Assembly: GCF_042682915.1 (NCBI RefSeq)
Contig: NZ_JBHUIW010000003.1
Location: 248,001 to 312,000 of the forward strand
DNA: 64,000 nt
Source of the DNA: Rhodoplanes azumiensis
GTDB taxonomy: Bacteria > Pseudomonadota > Alphaproteobacteria > Rhizobiales > Xanthobacteraceae
Direction: 5' to 3'
The translations under genes and the position numbers were made by a program. Shown here one piece after another: positions 44,341 through 53,055 of this stretch (positions are counted from its first letter, which is position 1; each line of letters begins with the position of its first letter). The notes below the pieces were generated by a model, which saw only the letters and a list, made by a program, of their open reading frames with translations, was not told the origin of the DNA and made no database searches.

Positions 44341-44691
44341 TCACGCGCGGTCCGCCTTGATGATTTCCGTCATGGTCACGCCGAGCTTCTCCTCGACGAG
44401 CACCACCTCGCCGCGCGCGACCAGGCGGTTGTTGACGTAGATGTCGATCGCCTCGCCGACGCGGCGGTCGAGCTCGAGCACGGCGCCGGGGCCGAGCTTG
44501 AGGAGCTCCGCCACCTCCATCCTGGCGCGCCCCAGCACGGCCGAGACCTGCACGGGCACGTCGAACACGGCCTCGAGGTCGGACGCCGCGTGGGTCGTCG
44601 CCTCCGGCTCGGCGAGGTCGGTCGCCTGCTCGACCACGCTGTGGTCGGTGTCGAGATTGGGGAAGGGTACCTTCGTCTCGTCGGTGGCCAT
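44341..44691 (-). CDS. fliN: Flagellar motor switch protein FliN
   Basis: A 116-residue C-ring protein of the SpoA family. The SpoA domain is DVPVQVSAVLGRARMEVAEL, LGPGAVLELDRRVGEAIDI, and NNRLVARGEVVLVEEKLGV. A short acidic N-terminal region precedes it. GGGAGGG is upstream of the ATG at 44691. It sits between fliH and flbD. Confidence 0.95.
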   Translation of the reverse strand: MATDETKVPFPNLDTDHSVVEQATDLAEPEATTHAASDLEAVFDVPVQVSAVLGRARMEVAELLKLGPGAVLELDRRVGEAIDIYVNNRLVARGEVVLVEEKLGVTMTEIIKADRA

Positions 44692-44706
44692 CACGTCCCT
44701 CCCACG

Positions 44707-45336
44707 TCACCCGTTGCCGCCGCGGCGCGCGTCGATGTAGCGCGTCACCGCCTCGTCGATCGCCGCCTCGATCTCGGCGCGATCGCGCACCAGCCCGCCG
44801 TCCGCCCATTCGATCCGGCAGTCGCCGGGCGGAATGTCGGCGGCGCCCAGAACCACGAGCCGTCCTTCGAAGCCGCGTGCCTTCGCCATCGCGCCGAGCT
44901 TTTCACGCGCGAGGTCGTAGAGCCCCTCGTGCACCCGCACCACCACATGGGGGGCGCTCAGAAGCTCGCCGAGGCACGCCGACATCAGCGCGGCGATCTC
45001 GGCGAAGGGCTCCTCGGCGATCAGTGCCGGCGCCAGCTTGCGGGCGATCGCCGCGGCGACCTCGACGGCGTCGGCCTCGATCTTGGTGGTGATGGCCGGC
45101 AGCTGTGCTGCGGCGATCCCCATCGCGGCGGCGATGCGGTCGAAGGCGGCGGCGGTCTGCCGCTCGGCCTGGGTTCTCGTCTGCACTTCGGCCGCCGTGA
45201 GGCCTTTCTGATAGCCGCGCTTCTCGGCCGCCGCGATCGCCGCCTCGTGGTCGGCGGGCGAGATGGTCGGCTCCGCCTTGGCCTTGGCCGGGGCGGCGAA
45301 GTCGAGATCGAAAAGGAACTTGGCCGGAGCGTTCAC
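44707..45336 (-). CDS. fliH: Flagellar assembly protein FliH
   Basis: A 209-residue protein that should regulate the FliI export ATPase. It starts with a GTG (GGAGGG upstream) and FLFDLDFA, then an Ala/Lys/Gln-rich coiled coil with EKRGYQKGLTAAE. The C-terminal half has AIARKLAPALI, APHVVVRVHEGLYDL and GDCRIEWADGGLVRDRAEIEAAI, matching the FliH/YscL domain. Sequence conservation in this family is low; the operon position (fliG-fliH-fliN) supports the call. Confidence 0.86.
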   Translation of the reverse strand: MNAPAKFLFDLDFAAPAKAKAEPTISPADHEAAIAAAEKRGYQKGLTAAEVQTRTQAERQTAAAFDRIAAAMGIAAAQLPAITTKIEADAVEVAAAIARKLAPALIAEEPFAEIAALMSACLGELLSAPHVVVRVHEGLYDLAREKLGAMAKARGFEGRLVVLGAADIPPGDCRIEWADGGLVRDRAEIEAAIDEAVTRYIDARRGGNG

Positions 45337-45397
45337 GGGACGACCCTCCGGACGGGGGCGAGCGAACGCGGGTGCAGGGAGCGGGTCATCGCGGTCC

Positions 45398-46462
45398 TCA
45401 GTACACCAGCTCTTCGTCGGCGCGGTTCTTGGTGATCATGATCTCGCCCTTGCCGGCCAGATCCTTCGCCAGGTTGACGAGCAGCGCCTGCGCCTCGTCG
45501 ACCTCGCGCAGACGCACCGGGCCGAGCGCGCCCATGTCGTCGTTGAGCATCTTGGCGGCGCGCGACGACATGTTCTGCATGAAGAAGTTGCGCACCGGCT
45601 CGGCGGCGCCCTTCAGCGCGATCGCGAGCTTGTCCTTGTCGATGTGGCGCATCAGCGTCTGGGCCGAGGCGTTGTCGAGCTTGATCAGGTCGTCGAACGT
45701 GAACATCAGGCTCTTGATGCGCTCGGCGCTCTCGCGGTTGGTCTCCTCCAGCGCCGTCATGAAGCGCGTCTCGGTCTGCCGGTCGAAGTTGTTGAACACC
45801 TCGGCGATCAGCTCATGGGCGTCGCGGCGGCGGGTCTGCGACAGGCTCGACATGAACTCGGTTCGCAGCGTCTGCTCGATGCGCTCGATCACTTCCTTCT
45901 GCACCGACTCCATCCGCAGCATGCGGTTGACGACGTCCATGCCGACGTCCTCGGGCAGGATGCCGAGCACCTTGGCGGACTGCTCGGGCTTGAGCTTGGA
46001 GAGCACCACGGCGACGGTCTGCGGGTACTCGTTCTCGAGATACTTGGCGAGCATCTCCTCCTGCACGTTGGAGAGCTTCTCCCACATGTTGCGGCCGGCG
46101 GGCCCGCGGATCTCGTCCATGATGCCGGAGACGCGCTCGGGCGGCAGGTATTGCTGCAGGAGGCGCTCGGTGGCGTCGTAGGTGCCCATCAGGGCACCGG
46201 AGGCCGAGAGGCGCGAGACGAATTCGAGCAGCAGCTCCTCGACCGCGTCGGCCGGGACGGTGCCGAGGCTCGACATCGTCACCGACAGGGTGCGCAACTC
46301 GTCGTCGTCGAGAAGCTGCCAGATCTTGGCGCCGTACTGATCGCCGAGCGCGAGCAGCAGCACGGCGGCCCGCTCCGGGCCGGTGAGCTTGAAGCTCGGG
46401 CCGCCTGCCGGCTGCCGCGCCGCCAGCGTCGCCACCACGGTCTCGAGGTCGTTCTTGGCCAT
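45398..46462 (-). CDS. fliG: Flagellar motor switch protein FliG
   Basis: A 354-residue rotor protein. The N-terminal FliF-binding domain has LTGPERAAVLLLALGDQYGAKIW, the middle domain holds PEQSAKVLGILPEDVGMDVVNRM (EHPQ-like region), and the C-terminal domain includes FTFDDLIKLDNASAQTLMRHID and charged residues for stator contact (ALKGAAEPVRNFF). It lies 15 bases after fliF and is transcribed with it. Confidence 0.96.
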   Translation of the reverse strand: MAKNDLETVVATLAARQPAGGPSFKLTGPERAAVLLLALGDQYGAKIWQLLDDDELRTLSVTMSSLGTVPADAVEELLLEFVSRLSASGALMGTYDATERLLQQYLPPERVSGIMDEIRGPAGRNMWEKLSNVQEEMLAKYLENEYPQTVAVVLSKLKPEQSAKVLGILPEDVGMDVVNRMLRMESVQKEVIERIEQTLRTEFMSSLSQTRRRDAHELIAEVFNNFDRQTETRFMTALEETNRESAERIKSLMFTFDDLIKLDNASAQTLMRHIDKDKLAIALKGAAEPVRNFFMQNMSSRAAKMLNDDMGALGPVRLREVDEAQALLVNLAKDLAGKGEIMITKNRADEELVY

Positions 46463-46477
46463 CGTTTGGACCCTGGA

Positions 46478-48121
46478 TCACTTCTGCTCGTGCAGCCACT
46501 GACGCAGGATCTGCACGGTCTCCTGCGGGTTGCGCTCGGCGAGCTCGCCGACCTTCTGGATCGACTGGGCGTGGACGCTGCCCTGCACCTGCGCGAACTC
46601 GATCATCTTGGAGGTCTGGCTGGAGACCGCCTTGGCCTCCTCCTCGCTCTGCGGGATGCCGTCCGGGATGCTGGCCGGCCCGCCGGCGAGCGCCGGGAGC
46701 GGCGCCTCGCCGGTCAGCGCGGCGATCGCCTCGGGCGTGATGATGCGGCGGACCAGCGGGCGGATCACGAAGAACAGGACGACGAGGCCGAGGAGCAGCA
46801 TCACGCCGAGCTCGATCGCCCGCATGATGTCCTCCTTGGTGAACTGCAGCATGCCGAGGAACCCGGTCTGGTCCGGCATGACGATGCTCTGCGTCTCGGC
46901 GAAGCGCAGGTTGACCACCTCGACGATGTCGCCGCGACGCTGGTCGAAGCCGATCGCCGAGCGCACCAGCATGGCGATGCGGTCGAGCTCGTCCTTGCTG
47001 CGCTCCTGATAGGTGAGCTCGCCCTTGTCGTTGCGGCCGTAGACCCCGTCGACCAGCACGGCGACCGAGACCCGGTTGACGCGACCGCCCTCGATCACCT
47101 TGGTCTCGGTGATGCGGGTGATCTCGTAGTTGTTGATCTCCTCGGTCTTCTTGCTCTGGTCGCGCGGGCTCGGCGGCTGCGCCGGCTGGCCCTGCTGGGC
47201 GTTGGGCAGCTCGGTCGAGACGCTGACCTGACCCTGCTGCTCGGTGGTCTGCGACTGCTCCTCGCGGGTCTGGCTGGAGCGCAGCACCCGGCCTTCCGGA
47301 TCGTAGCGGTCCTGGGTCTGGGTCACCCGGTTGAAGTCGAACTCGGCGGTGAGCTGCACGCGGGCGCGGCCCGGGCCGACGACCGAGGTGACGATCGACT
47401 CGACCTGGTCGCGCAGGTTGCGCTCGTAGGCGAGCTTGCGCTCGTCGCCCGACACGCCGGCGCCGTAGGGATCGCCGGCGGCGCCGTCGGCGAGCAGCCG
47501 GCCGGTCTCGTCGACCACCGAGACGCGCTCGGGCTTCAGCCCGTTGACGGCGGAGGCGACGAGGTGACGGATGGCGCGGACCTGCTGGGTCTCGAGCTGG
47601 CCGCGGACCTTGAGGGCGATCGAGGCGGAGGGCTCGAGCTTGTCGCGCGAGAACAGCGGCCGCTCGGGAATGACGAGGTGGACGCGGGCGCCCTGGACCC
47701 GGTCGAGCGATCGGATGGTGCGGGCGAGCTCGCCTTCCAGCGCGCGCAGGTGGTTGATGTTCTGGACGAAGCTCGTGGTGCCGAGCGAATCCGACTTGTC
47801 GAAGATCTCGTAGCCGATGCCGCCGCCCTTGGGCAGCCCGCCCTCGGCGAGCTTCATCCGCAGCCGGCCGACCTTCTCCTTCGGCACCATGATGATGGCG
47901 CCGTCGTTCCGCAGCTCGTAGGCGATGCTCTGGCGTTCGAGATCCTTGATGATCGCCGAGGAGTCCTCGAGCGTGAGATCGGTGAACAGCGGCACCATCT
48001 GGGGCGCCGTCACCTTGAGGATCACGAAGGCGAAGAACCCGATCAGGGCCGCCGTGACGGCGCCCATCGCGGCGATACGCGCGGGTCCGAGTGTCTTGAC
48101 GAAGGTGATCAGACCATCCAC
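46478..48121 (-). CDS. fliF: Flagellar MS-ring protein FliF
   Basis: A 547-residue membrane protein that forms the basal-body MS ring. TM1 (AAMGAVTAALIGFFAFVIL) is near the N-terminus and TM2 (LGVMLLLGLVVLFFVIRPLV) lies after about residue 430. Between them are the ring-building motifs (YscJ/FliF), with VHLVIPERPLFSRDKLEPSA and GLKPERVSVVDETGRLLA. The C-terminal tail (AQSIQKVGELAERNPQETVQ, LRQWLHEQ) binds FliG. GTG is the start. It heads the fliF-fliG-fliH-fliN-flbD operon. Confidence 0.95.
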   Translation of the reverse strand: MDGLITFVKTLGPARIAAMGAVTAALIGFFAFVILKVTAPQMVPLFTDLTLEDSSAIIKDLERQSIAYELRNDGAIIMVPKEKVGRLRMKLAEGGLPKGGGIGYEIFDKSDSLGTTSFVQNINHLRALEGELARTIRSLDRVQGARVHLVIPERPLFSRDKLEPSASIALKVRGQLETQQVRAIRHLVASAVNGLKPERVSVVDETGRLLADGAAGDPYGAGVSGDERKLAYERNLRDQVESIVTSVVGPGRARVQLTAEFDFNRVTQTQDRYDPEGRVLRSSQTREEQSQTTEQQGQVSVSTELPNAQQGQPAQPPSPRDQSKKTEEINNYEITRITETKVIEGGRVNRVSVAVLVDGVYGRNDKGELTYQERSKDELDRIAMLVRSAIGFDQRRGDIVEVVNLRFAETQSIVMPDQTGFLGMLQFTKEDIMRAIELGVMLLLGLVVLFFVIRPLVRRIITPEAIAALTGEAPLPALAGGPASIPDGIPQSEEEAKAVSSQTSKMIEFAQVQGSVHAQSIQKVGELAERNPQETVQILRQWLHEQK

Positions 48122-48181
48122 GGCACGACCCTGAGGCGAGGGTGACTTCCAACCTGTTATGTCGGCAGATGAAAATCACCG

Positions 48182-48239
48182 ACCCGGCAAGTTTTGCCGG
48201 GTTCATGGTTTCGAATTGGTTAACGCGAGGGTTAACCAT
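48182..48239 (-). promoter_or_regulatory. CtrA-like box and hairpin upstream of fliF
   Basis: TTAA (48220-48223) and TTAACCAT (48232-48239) are separated by eight bases. TTAACCAT is the CtrA half-site; the usual spacer is seven. A 9-bp hairpin (ACCCGGCAA/TTGCCGGGT, 48182-48202) follows toward fliF. In Caulobacter, fliF is a direct CtrA target. Confidence 0.55.
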
Positions 48240-48345
48240 TGCTTCACGTGGCGAAAAACAGGGTCGCGTTGCCGCCGGGACGCACTGTGGCGCCCCGGCG
48301 ACGGGTGGCGGACGGGCCGGGACGCCGGCGTGGGACGGTTCGACA

Positions 48346-48372
48346 AAAGAAAAGGCCGCCCGGAGGCGGCCT
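48346..48372 (-). terminator. Intrinsic terminator of sciP
   Basis: On the minus strand, the stem AGGCCGCC/GGCGGCCT with a TCCG loop is followed by TTTTCTTTT. It lies about 170 bases after the sciP stop. The rest of the 418-bp gap between fliF and sciP holds no gene I can support. Confidence 0.8.
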
Positions 48373-48539
48373 GTCGCCGATCCGATGGTGACACATCGGC
48401 CGGCTGATCGGACGGAACGGTCAGGGGGGCTTTCGAAGTCCGTCCGACGCGACGACGGCTCCGCCGCGGCAGCGCGTCGATCCGGAGGCGCCGCGACGCT
48501 GCCGGTTGCGGCGAGATGGTGCGTAGGCTCGGGCGGGGC

Positions 48540-48815
48540 CTACTGGCGATACTGCTGCAGGCGCGTGGTGCGTAGACCGGCGAGGCCGTGGCGGTCGATC
48601 GAGTATTGCCAGGCCAGGAACTCTTCCACCGTGAGGGTGTAGCGGCTGCAGGCCTCTTCGAGTGACAGGAGGCCACCGCGGACCGCGGCGACGACCTCGG
48701 CCTTGCGGCGGATCACCCAACGCTTCGTGCCCGGTGCAGGGAGGTCGGCGATAGTCAAGGGGCTACCGTCCGGCCCGATGACATACTTCACCCTCGGGCG
48801 GTGGGGTTCGGTCAT
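48540..48815 (-). CDS. sciP: CtrA inhibitor SciP (DUF1153)
   Basis: A 91-residue helix-turn-helix protein with the DUF1153 signature VKYVIGPDGSPLTIADLPAP, TKRWVIRRKAEVVAAVRGG and LSLEEACSRYTLTVEEFLAW. In Caulobacter SciP binds CtrA and blocks transcription of CtrA-activated genes in swarmer cells. The ATG at 48815 fits the family length. It sits between the fliF operon and flgD, consistent with control of flagellar genes. Confidence 0.93.
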   Translation of the reverse strand: MTEPHRPRVKYVIGPDGSPLTIADLPAPGTKRWVIRRKAEVVAAVRGGLLSLEEACSRYTLTVEEFLAWQYSIDRHGLAGLRTTRLQQYRQ

Positions 48816-48871
48816 GGACGAACTCACGCTACAGGAACTGAAAAACACCCCTGCACGATAGGCCGGCCCGC

Positions 48872-48886
48872 TTAAAATTTGGCTAA
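48872..48886 (-). promoter_or_regulatory. CtrA-like box upstream of sciP
   Basis: On the minus strand it reads TTAGCC, five bases, then TTAA: one mismatch from TTAACC-N5-TTAA. It lies 57-71 bases before sciP, consistent with sciP being a CtrA target. The gap 48816-49088 holds no gene. Confidence 0.5.
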
Positions 48887-49088
48887 GCGTCCGTAAAAAA
48901 AGGGAAAACATCGACCGTGAAAGACCGCCGGTCGGGGCCGCCGAAGGGCACCGCACAACCCGCCGGAGAATCGTGTGACATCAATATGATACGAGCGCGA
49001 CACCGGGCTCGCCGGGGCGGTCGCGCGGGCGTGCTTCGCCGCCCGGGACCGGACGGTCGCCGACAGGAATAAATCGAGCGGGCGGGGA

Positions 49089-49769
49089 TCAGCGGCTGAC
49101 GATGCGCTTGATCTTGTCGAACGTGAAGGTCTGTCCGCCGACGCTGAGCACCGGTGGCGTCTGGGTCAGGTCGACCGAGTCGACCGTACCGGTCACCTCG
49201 GTCGGGACCGCGACGGTCTGCCCGGTGGCATCGACGGCGGTGATCGTGATCTTGTAGTCGCCGGGCGGCCATTTGGTGCCGTCCTTGCCGCGGCCGTCCC
49301 AGGCGAACTTCTGCTCGCCGGTCTGCAGCGTGTAGTTCCCCGCGAAGACGGTCTGGCCGGACGAGTTGGAGATCGAGATCGTGGCGCTCGCCGGCTTCGG
49401 CGAATTGAACGACCAGGTGGCCATGCCGTCCTTGGGCAGGGTCGCGGTGGTGCCGTCGACCGCGACCTTCGACCCGATATAGCCCAAGGCCATCGTGGTC
49501 TGCGCGCTCCGCTCCAGCGCGATCAGCGACTCCAGCTGCTGGTTGGTCTTGAGCTGCTGCTCGACCTGCGAGAACTGCACGAGCTGCTGGGTGAACTGGT
49601 TGGCGTCGAGCGGATCGAGCGGGTTCTGGTTCTGCAGCTGCGTCGTCAGCATCTGCAGGAAGGTCTGGAAGTTGTTTCCCAGAACCATGGCGGAATCCGG
49701 CTTGGTGCCGGTCGAGGTGACGGCCGCCGTCGCGGAGAATTGGGTACCGTTGACACTGCTCGTCGCCAT
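49089..49769 (-). CDS. flgD: Flagellar hook assembly protein FlgD
   Basis: A 226-residue hook-cap scaffold. The N-terminal FlgD motif is NNFQTFLQMLTTQLQNQNPL, then DPLDANQFTQQLVQFSQVEQQ. The C-terminal FlgD_ig and Tudor-like parts have WSFNSPKPASATISIS, FAWDGRGKDGTKWPPGDY. It is 42 bases after fliK and probably in one operon with it. Confidence 0.94.
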   Translation of the reverse strand: MATSSVNGTQFSATAAVTSTGTKPDSAMVLGNNFQTFLQMLTTQLQNQNPLDPLDANQFTQQLVQFSQVEQQLKTNQQLESLIALERSAQTTMALGYIGSKVAVDGTTATLPKDGMATWSFNSPKPASATISISNSSGQTVFAGNYTLQTGEQKFAWDGRGKDGTKWPPGDYKITITAVDATGQTVAVPTEVTGTVDSVDLTQTPPVLSVGGQTFTFDKIKRIVSR

Positions 49770-49811
49770 GGCCCTGTGCCTTCTGGTTCGTGTGCCGATC
49801 GCAACCGGGGG

Positions 49812-51380
49812 TCAGACCCGGATGTCGACGCCGGTCGCCCGGCCGAACAGCCGCCCGTAGGTGGCCGTCACCTCCGTCACGCCCGTCTCGCCGCCGCCCT
49901 CGACGGGGCCACGGCCGGTGCCGCGATGGCCGGAGCGGCTCTCGGGCTCGTATTGCGGCCCGCCGCCCTGGTCGCGCAGCGAGAACTGCATGGCGCCCTG
50001 GTCGGCCTTCAGGCCGGCATCCTGCAGGGCGCGCTCGAGCTGGCCGGCGTCGCGGCGCAGCAGGTCGAGCGTGTCGGCCCGGTCGGCCGTGATGCGCGGC
50101 ACGACGGTGCCGTTGCCGTCCACCTCGAGCTTGACGTGGACGCGGCCGAGGTCCGGCGGGTCGAGCCGGATCTCGAAGGAGTGCTTGCCGGCCTTGGCCT
50201 GGGCCGTGATCTCCACCGGCACGCCGGCGAGCGGCACCGGCGCCGAGGCCTCGCCCCGCCCGGTGGTGACCGGGGCGGCGCCGGCCTGGGCCGTGCCCGT
50301 GATGGTGAGCCCTTCGACGCGCGCAAGACCCTGTACGGCGGCGGCCTGAGCCGCGGCTTGGGCCGCGGCCTGCGGGGCGGGGCCGGCCGGCTGGGCGGCT
50401 GCGGCGTCGGGACGGGCGTCGGCGACCTTCGCCCCGCCCTCGGTTCGGGGGCCGGCCGTGCCGATCGTCTCGGCGGCGGCGTGTCGGCCCTCCGGCTTGC
50501 CGGTGTCGGTGGTCTCGGCCGGGAGGATTCCCGTCGGCTCGTCGACCGGGATGCCGGCGACGGTCGGGACGGCGTCCGGTGCGGGTGTGGCCCGGGCCGT
50601 CTTCACATCGGCGGTCTTCGCGGCAGTCACGGTGTCGGAATCCGTCGTGGTCGCGCCGACCGTCGCGGCGTCGCCGGCCGTGGCCGGCGTCTGCGCGGTC
50701 TCGCCGTCCGCGCCGGCGTTTGCCGGGACATCGACGGGAAGGGGCGCCGGGCCGCCGCCTGCGACCGGCTTGCCGGCGGCTTCGCCGACCGGGGCGGTCG
50801 CGTCGGCGTCGACCGGGGGCTCGGTTCCGGCAGCCGCGAGCGCGACGGCCGGGTCGACGACGGCGACGACCGGCGTCGGGGTGGCAGCCTGCGTGGCCGC
50901 TGCGGCGGCGGCGGCCGCGGCCGCGGCGACGGCCGGGTCGACGACAGCGGGGGTCTCGGTGGTGGCGGCGTCGCCGTCGGCCTGGCCCTCGGTATGCTCA
51001 CCGGTGGCTTGGTCTCCCGGCTGGCCGGATCCGCCGACCGGACGGCCGCCGGCGGTCGTCGTCGCGCCGGTGCCGGGCGCGGTCGGATCGTCGGTGGCGC
51101 CGGGGTCGTCGGTGGGGGCGGTGTCGCGGTCGCGCGCCGACGCCGGCCGGCTGCTGCGGTCCGATGCGGGCGCGCGGCCGGCGTCGCTGCGCGGCGTGCC
51201 GGTCGGGTCGGTGGCGCGCTGGCGCGTCTGGGCGTCCTGGCTCGCCGTCGCGACGACGTCCTGGACGTCGTCGATCAGGCTGGCGAAATCGGTATCTCCC
51301 GACGTCGTCGTCCGCGCCGCGGTGCGGGCGGCGTGGGTGGCGGCGGCGAAGGCGCTCGGCTCGATGCTGATGGTGGGCAC
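49812..51380 (-). CDS. fliK: Flagellar hook-length control protein FliK
   Basis: A 522-residue secreted ruler protein. The long N-terminal two-thirds is low-complexity Ala/Thr/Pro/Asp sequence, as in other FliK proteins. The conserved Flg_hook domain is near residues 400-485, with HSFEIRLDPPDLGRVHVKLE, VVPRITADRADTLDLLRRD and LERALQDAGL. A GTG start with AGAGGG upstream is used. A sigma-54 promoter lies just before it. Confidence 0.88.
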   Translation of the reverse strand: MPTISIEPSAFAAATHAARTAARTTTSGDTDFASLIDDVQDVVATASQDAQTRQRATDPTGTPRSDAGRAPASDRSSRPASARDRDTAPTDDPGATDDPTAPGTGATTTAGGRPVGGSGQPGDQATGEHTEGQADGDAATTETPAVVDPAVAAAAAAAAAAATQAATPTPVVAVVDPAVALAAAGTEPPVDADATAPVGEAAGKPVAGGGPAPLPVDVPANAGADGETAQTPATAGDAATVGATTTDSDTVTAAKTADVKTARATPAPDAVPTVAGIPVDEPTGILPAETTDTGKPEGRHAAAETIGTAGPRTEGGAKVADARPDAAAAQPAGPAPQAAAQAAAQAAAVQGLARVEGLTITGTAQAGAAPVTTGRGEASAPVPLAGVPVEITAQAKAGKHSFEIRLDPPDLGRVHVKLEVDGNGTVVPRITADRADTLDLLRRDAGQLERALQDAGLKADQGAMQFSLRDQGGGPQYEPESRSGHRGTGRGPVEGGGETGVTEVTATYGRLFGRATGVDIRV

Positions 51381-51414
51381 GCGATCGACCCTCTGGTGTG
51401 TCCGGACCCGGTTT

Positions 51415-51430
51415 TGCAAGCGGCGGGCCA
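51415..51430 (-). promoter_or_regulatory. Sigma-54 promoter of fliK-flgD
   Basis: The minus strand reads TGGCCCGCCGCTTGCA, matching the sigma-54 consensus TGGCACG-N4-TTGCW at all but one fixed base. It lies about 35 bases before the fliK GTG. FlbD, encoded nearby, is the expected activator. Confidence 0.75.
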
Positions 51431-51761
51431 CCCGAAAGGAATCGAAAATCGTCTTTGAAACAGGGGCTTGGGCGCATTAGTCGAGCCCGGTGAGGATCCC
51501 GGGTCCGGCATCCCTTGCTGCCGGCCGGCAAGTTCTGCCGACCGGACGAGGGGCGCCCCGTGGCGCGCCGCCCGGAGTCGCGACCTCGCGGCGCGCTACA
51601 TTGGAACGGTTCGTCTGGCGAGGCGCGGACCGCGTCCCTATAGTAAAGAGACACGAGAGCCGCGGCCGCCCAGCGGGCGGCATCGCCCCGCCGCCCGGCG
51701 GGAGAGACGCGACGCCGCCCCGGCGGCCCAGGGTGAGGAGCGCGGCGAGCCCGCGGCGACG

Positions 51762-53021
51762 ATGCGGAACAGTCTCGATCTCGACACGCGGCCGGCCGAC
51801 ACCCGCGTGGTGGTCGCCATGTCGGGTGGGGTCGATTCCTCGGTCACGGCCGCCCTGCTCAAGCAGGAGGGCTACGACGTCGTCGGCGTCACGCTGCAAC
51901 TCTACGACCACGGCGCCGCCACGCATCGGCTCGGCGCCTGCTGCGCCGGTCAGGACATCCACGATGCCCGTCGGGTGGCGGCGAAGATCGGCATCCCGCA
52001 TTACGTGCTCGACTACGAGACCCGCTTCAAGGAGGCGGTCATCGACCGCTTCGCCGAGAGCTACGTGCACGGCGAGACGCCGGTGCCCTGCGTCGACTGC
52101 AACCAGTCGATCAAGTTCCGCGATCTCCTCGGCACCGCCCGCGAGCTCGGCGCCCAGGTGCTGGCGACCGGCCATTACGTCGCCTCGCGTGCCGTGGCGG
52201 ACGGCGGCCGCGCGCTGTTCCGCGCCCGCGAGGAGGAGCGCGACCAGAGCTACTTCCTGTTTGCCACCACGCGCGAGCAGCTCGGCATCTTGCGCTTCCC
52301 GCTCGGCGAGCGGACCAAGGCCGAGACCCGCGAGCTTGCCCGGCAGTTCGGGCTGGAGGTCGCCGACAAGCACGACAGCCAGGACATCTGCTTCGTGCCG
52401 ACCGGCCGCTACACCGAGGTGATCGAGCGCCTGAAGCCGGGCGCCGCCGAGCCGGGCGACATCGTCGACCTCTCGGGCCGGGTGCTCGGGCATCATCAGG
52501 GCATCATCCGCTTCACGGTCGGCCAGCGGCGCGGCCTCGGCATCGCGGCCGGCGAGCCGCTCTACGTGGTGCGGCTCGACGCGGCGACGCGGCGCGTCGT
52601 CGTCGGCCCGCGCGAGGCGCTGCGCACCACCCGGATGCGGCTGCGCGACGTCAACTGGATCGGCGACGGCACGCTCGACGCGGCGCTCGCCGCCGCCGGC
52701 GGCCGGCTCGAGGTGTTCGTCAAGGTGCGGTCGACCCGGCGGCCGCAGCCGGCCTGGGTGCATCGCGCCGGTGACGCACGATCCGACGGTGTGCGCGTCG
52801 GCGACGCGCCGGCGGGCGAGATCGAGGTCGAGCTGGTCGACGGCGAGGAGGGGGTTGCCCCGGGGCAGGCCTGCGTGTTCTACGACGCGCTCGGCGGCCA
52901 GGCCCGCGTCCTCGGCGGCGGATTCATCCGAACCGCGGCGTCGGCGGCCGAGCCGGTGCCGGCGCTCGCCGAGACGCCAGCGGCGCGCCGGGGGCCGGCC
53001 GTCGCCGGGGCGCGGCGTTGA
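51762..53021 (+). CDS. mnmA: tRNA 2-thiouridylase MnmA
   Basis: A 419-residue enzyme that thiolates U34 of Glu, Gln and Lys tRNAs. The PP-loop is VVVAMSGGVDSSVTAALL. The first active Cys is in TPVPCVDCNQSIKF and the second in SQDICFVPTGRY. The C-terminal beta-barrel holds VGQRRGLGIAAGEPLYV. The ATG at 51762 was chosen; upstream frame is GC-rich shadow. A Pro/Ala tail extends beyond the usual end. Confidence 0.94.
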   Translation: MRNSLDLDTRPADTRVVVAMSGGVDSSVTAALLKQEGYDVVGVTLQLYDHGAATHRLGACCAGQDIHDARRVAAKIGIPHYVLDYETRFKEAVIDRFAESYVHGETPVPCVDCNQSIKFRDLLGTARELGAQVLATGHYVASRAVADGGRALFRAREEERDQSYFLFATTREQLGILRFPLGERTKAETRELARQFGLEVADKHDSQDICFVPTGRYTEVIERLKPGAAEPGDIVDLSGRVLGHHQGIIRFTVGQRRGLGIAAGEPLYVVRLDAATRRVVVGPREALRTTRMRLRDVNWIGDGTLDAALAAAGGRLEVFVKVRSTRRPQPAWVHRAGDARSDGVRVGDAPAGEIEVELVDGEEGVAPGQACVFYDALGGQARVLGGGFIRTAASAAEPVPALAETPAARRGPAVAGARR

Positions 53022-53055
53022 CAGTATTGCTTTAGGTGTTTTCGGGGCGGATCCG

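Noticed and set aside
45263..48145. 960-residue plus-strand open frame opposite fliG and fliF
   Set aside because: It is an antisense shadow of two well-conserved flagellar genes, with His/Leu/Asp-biased low-information composition.
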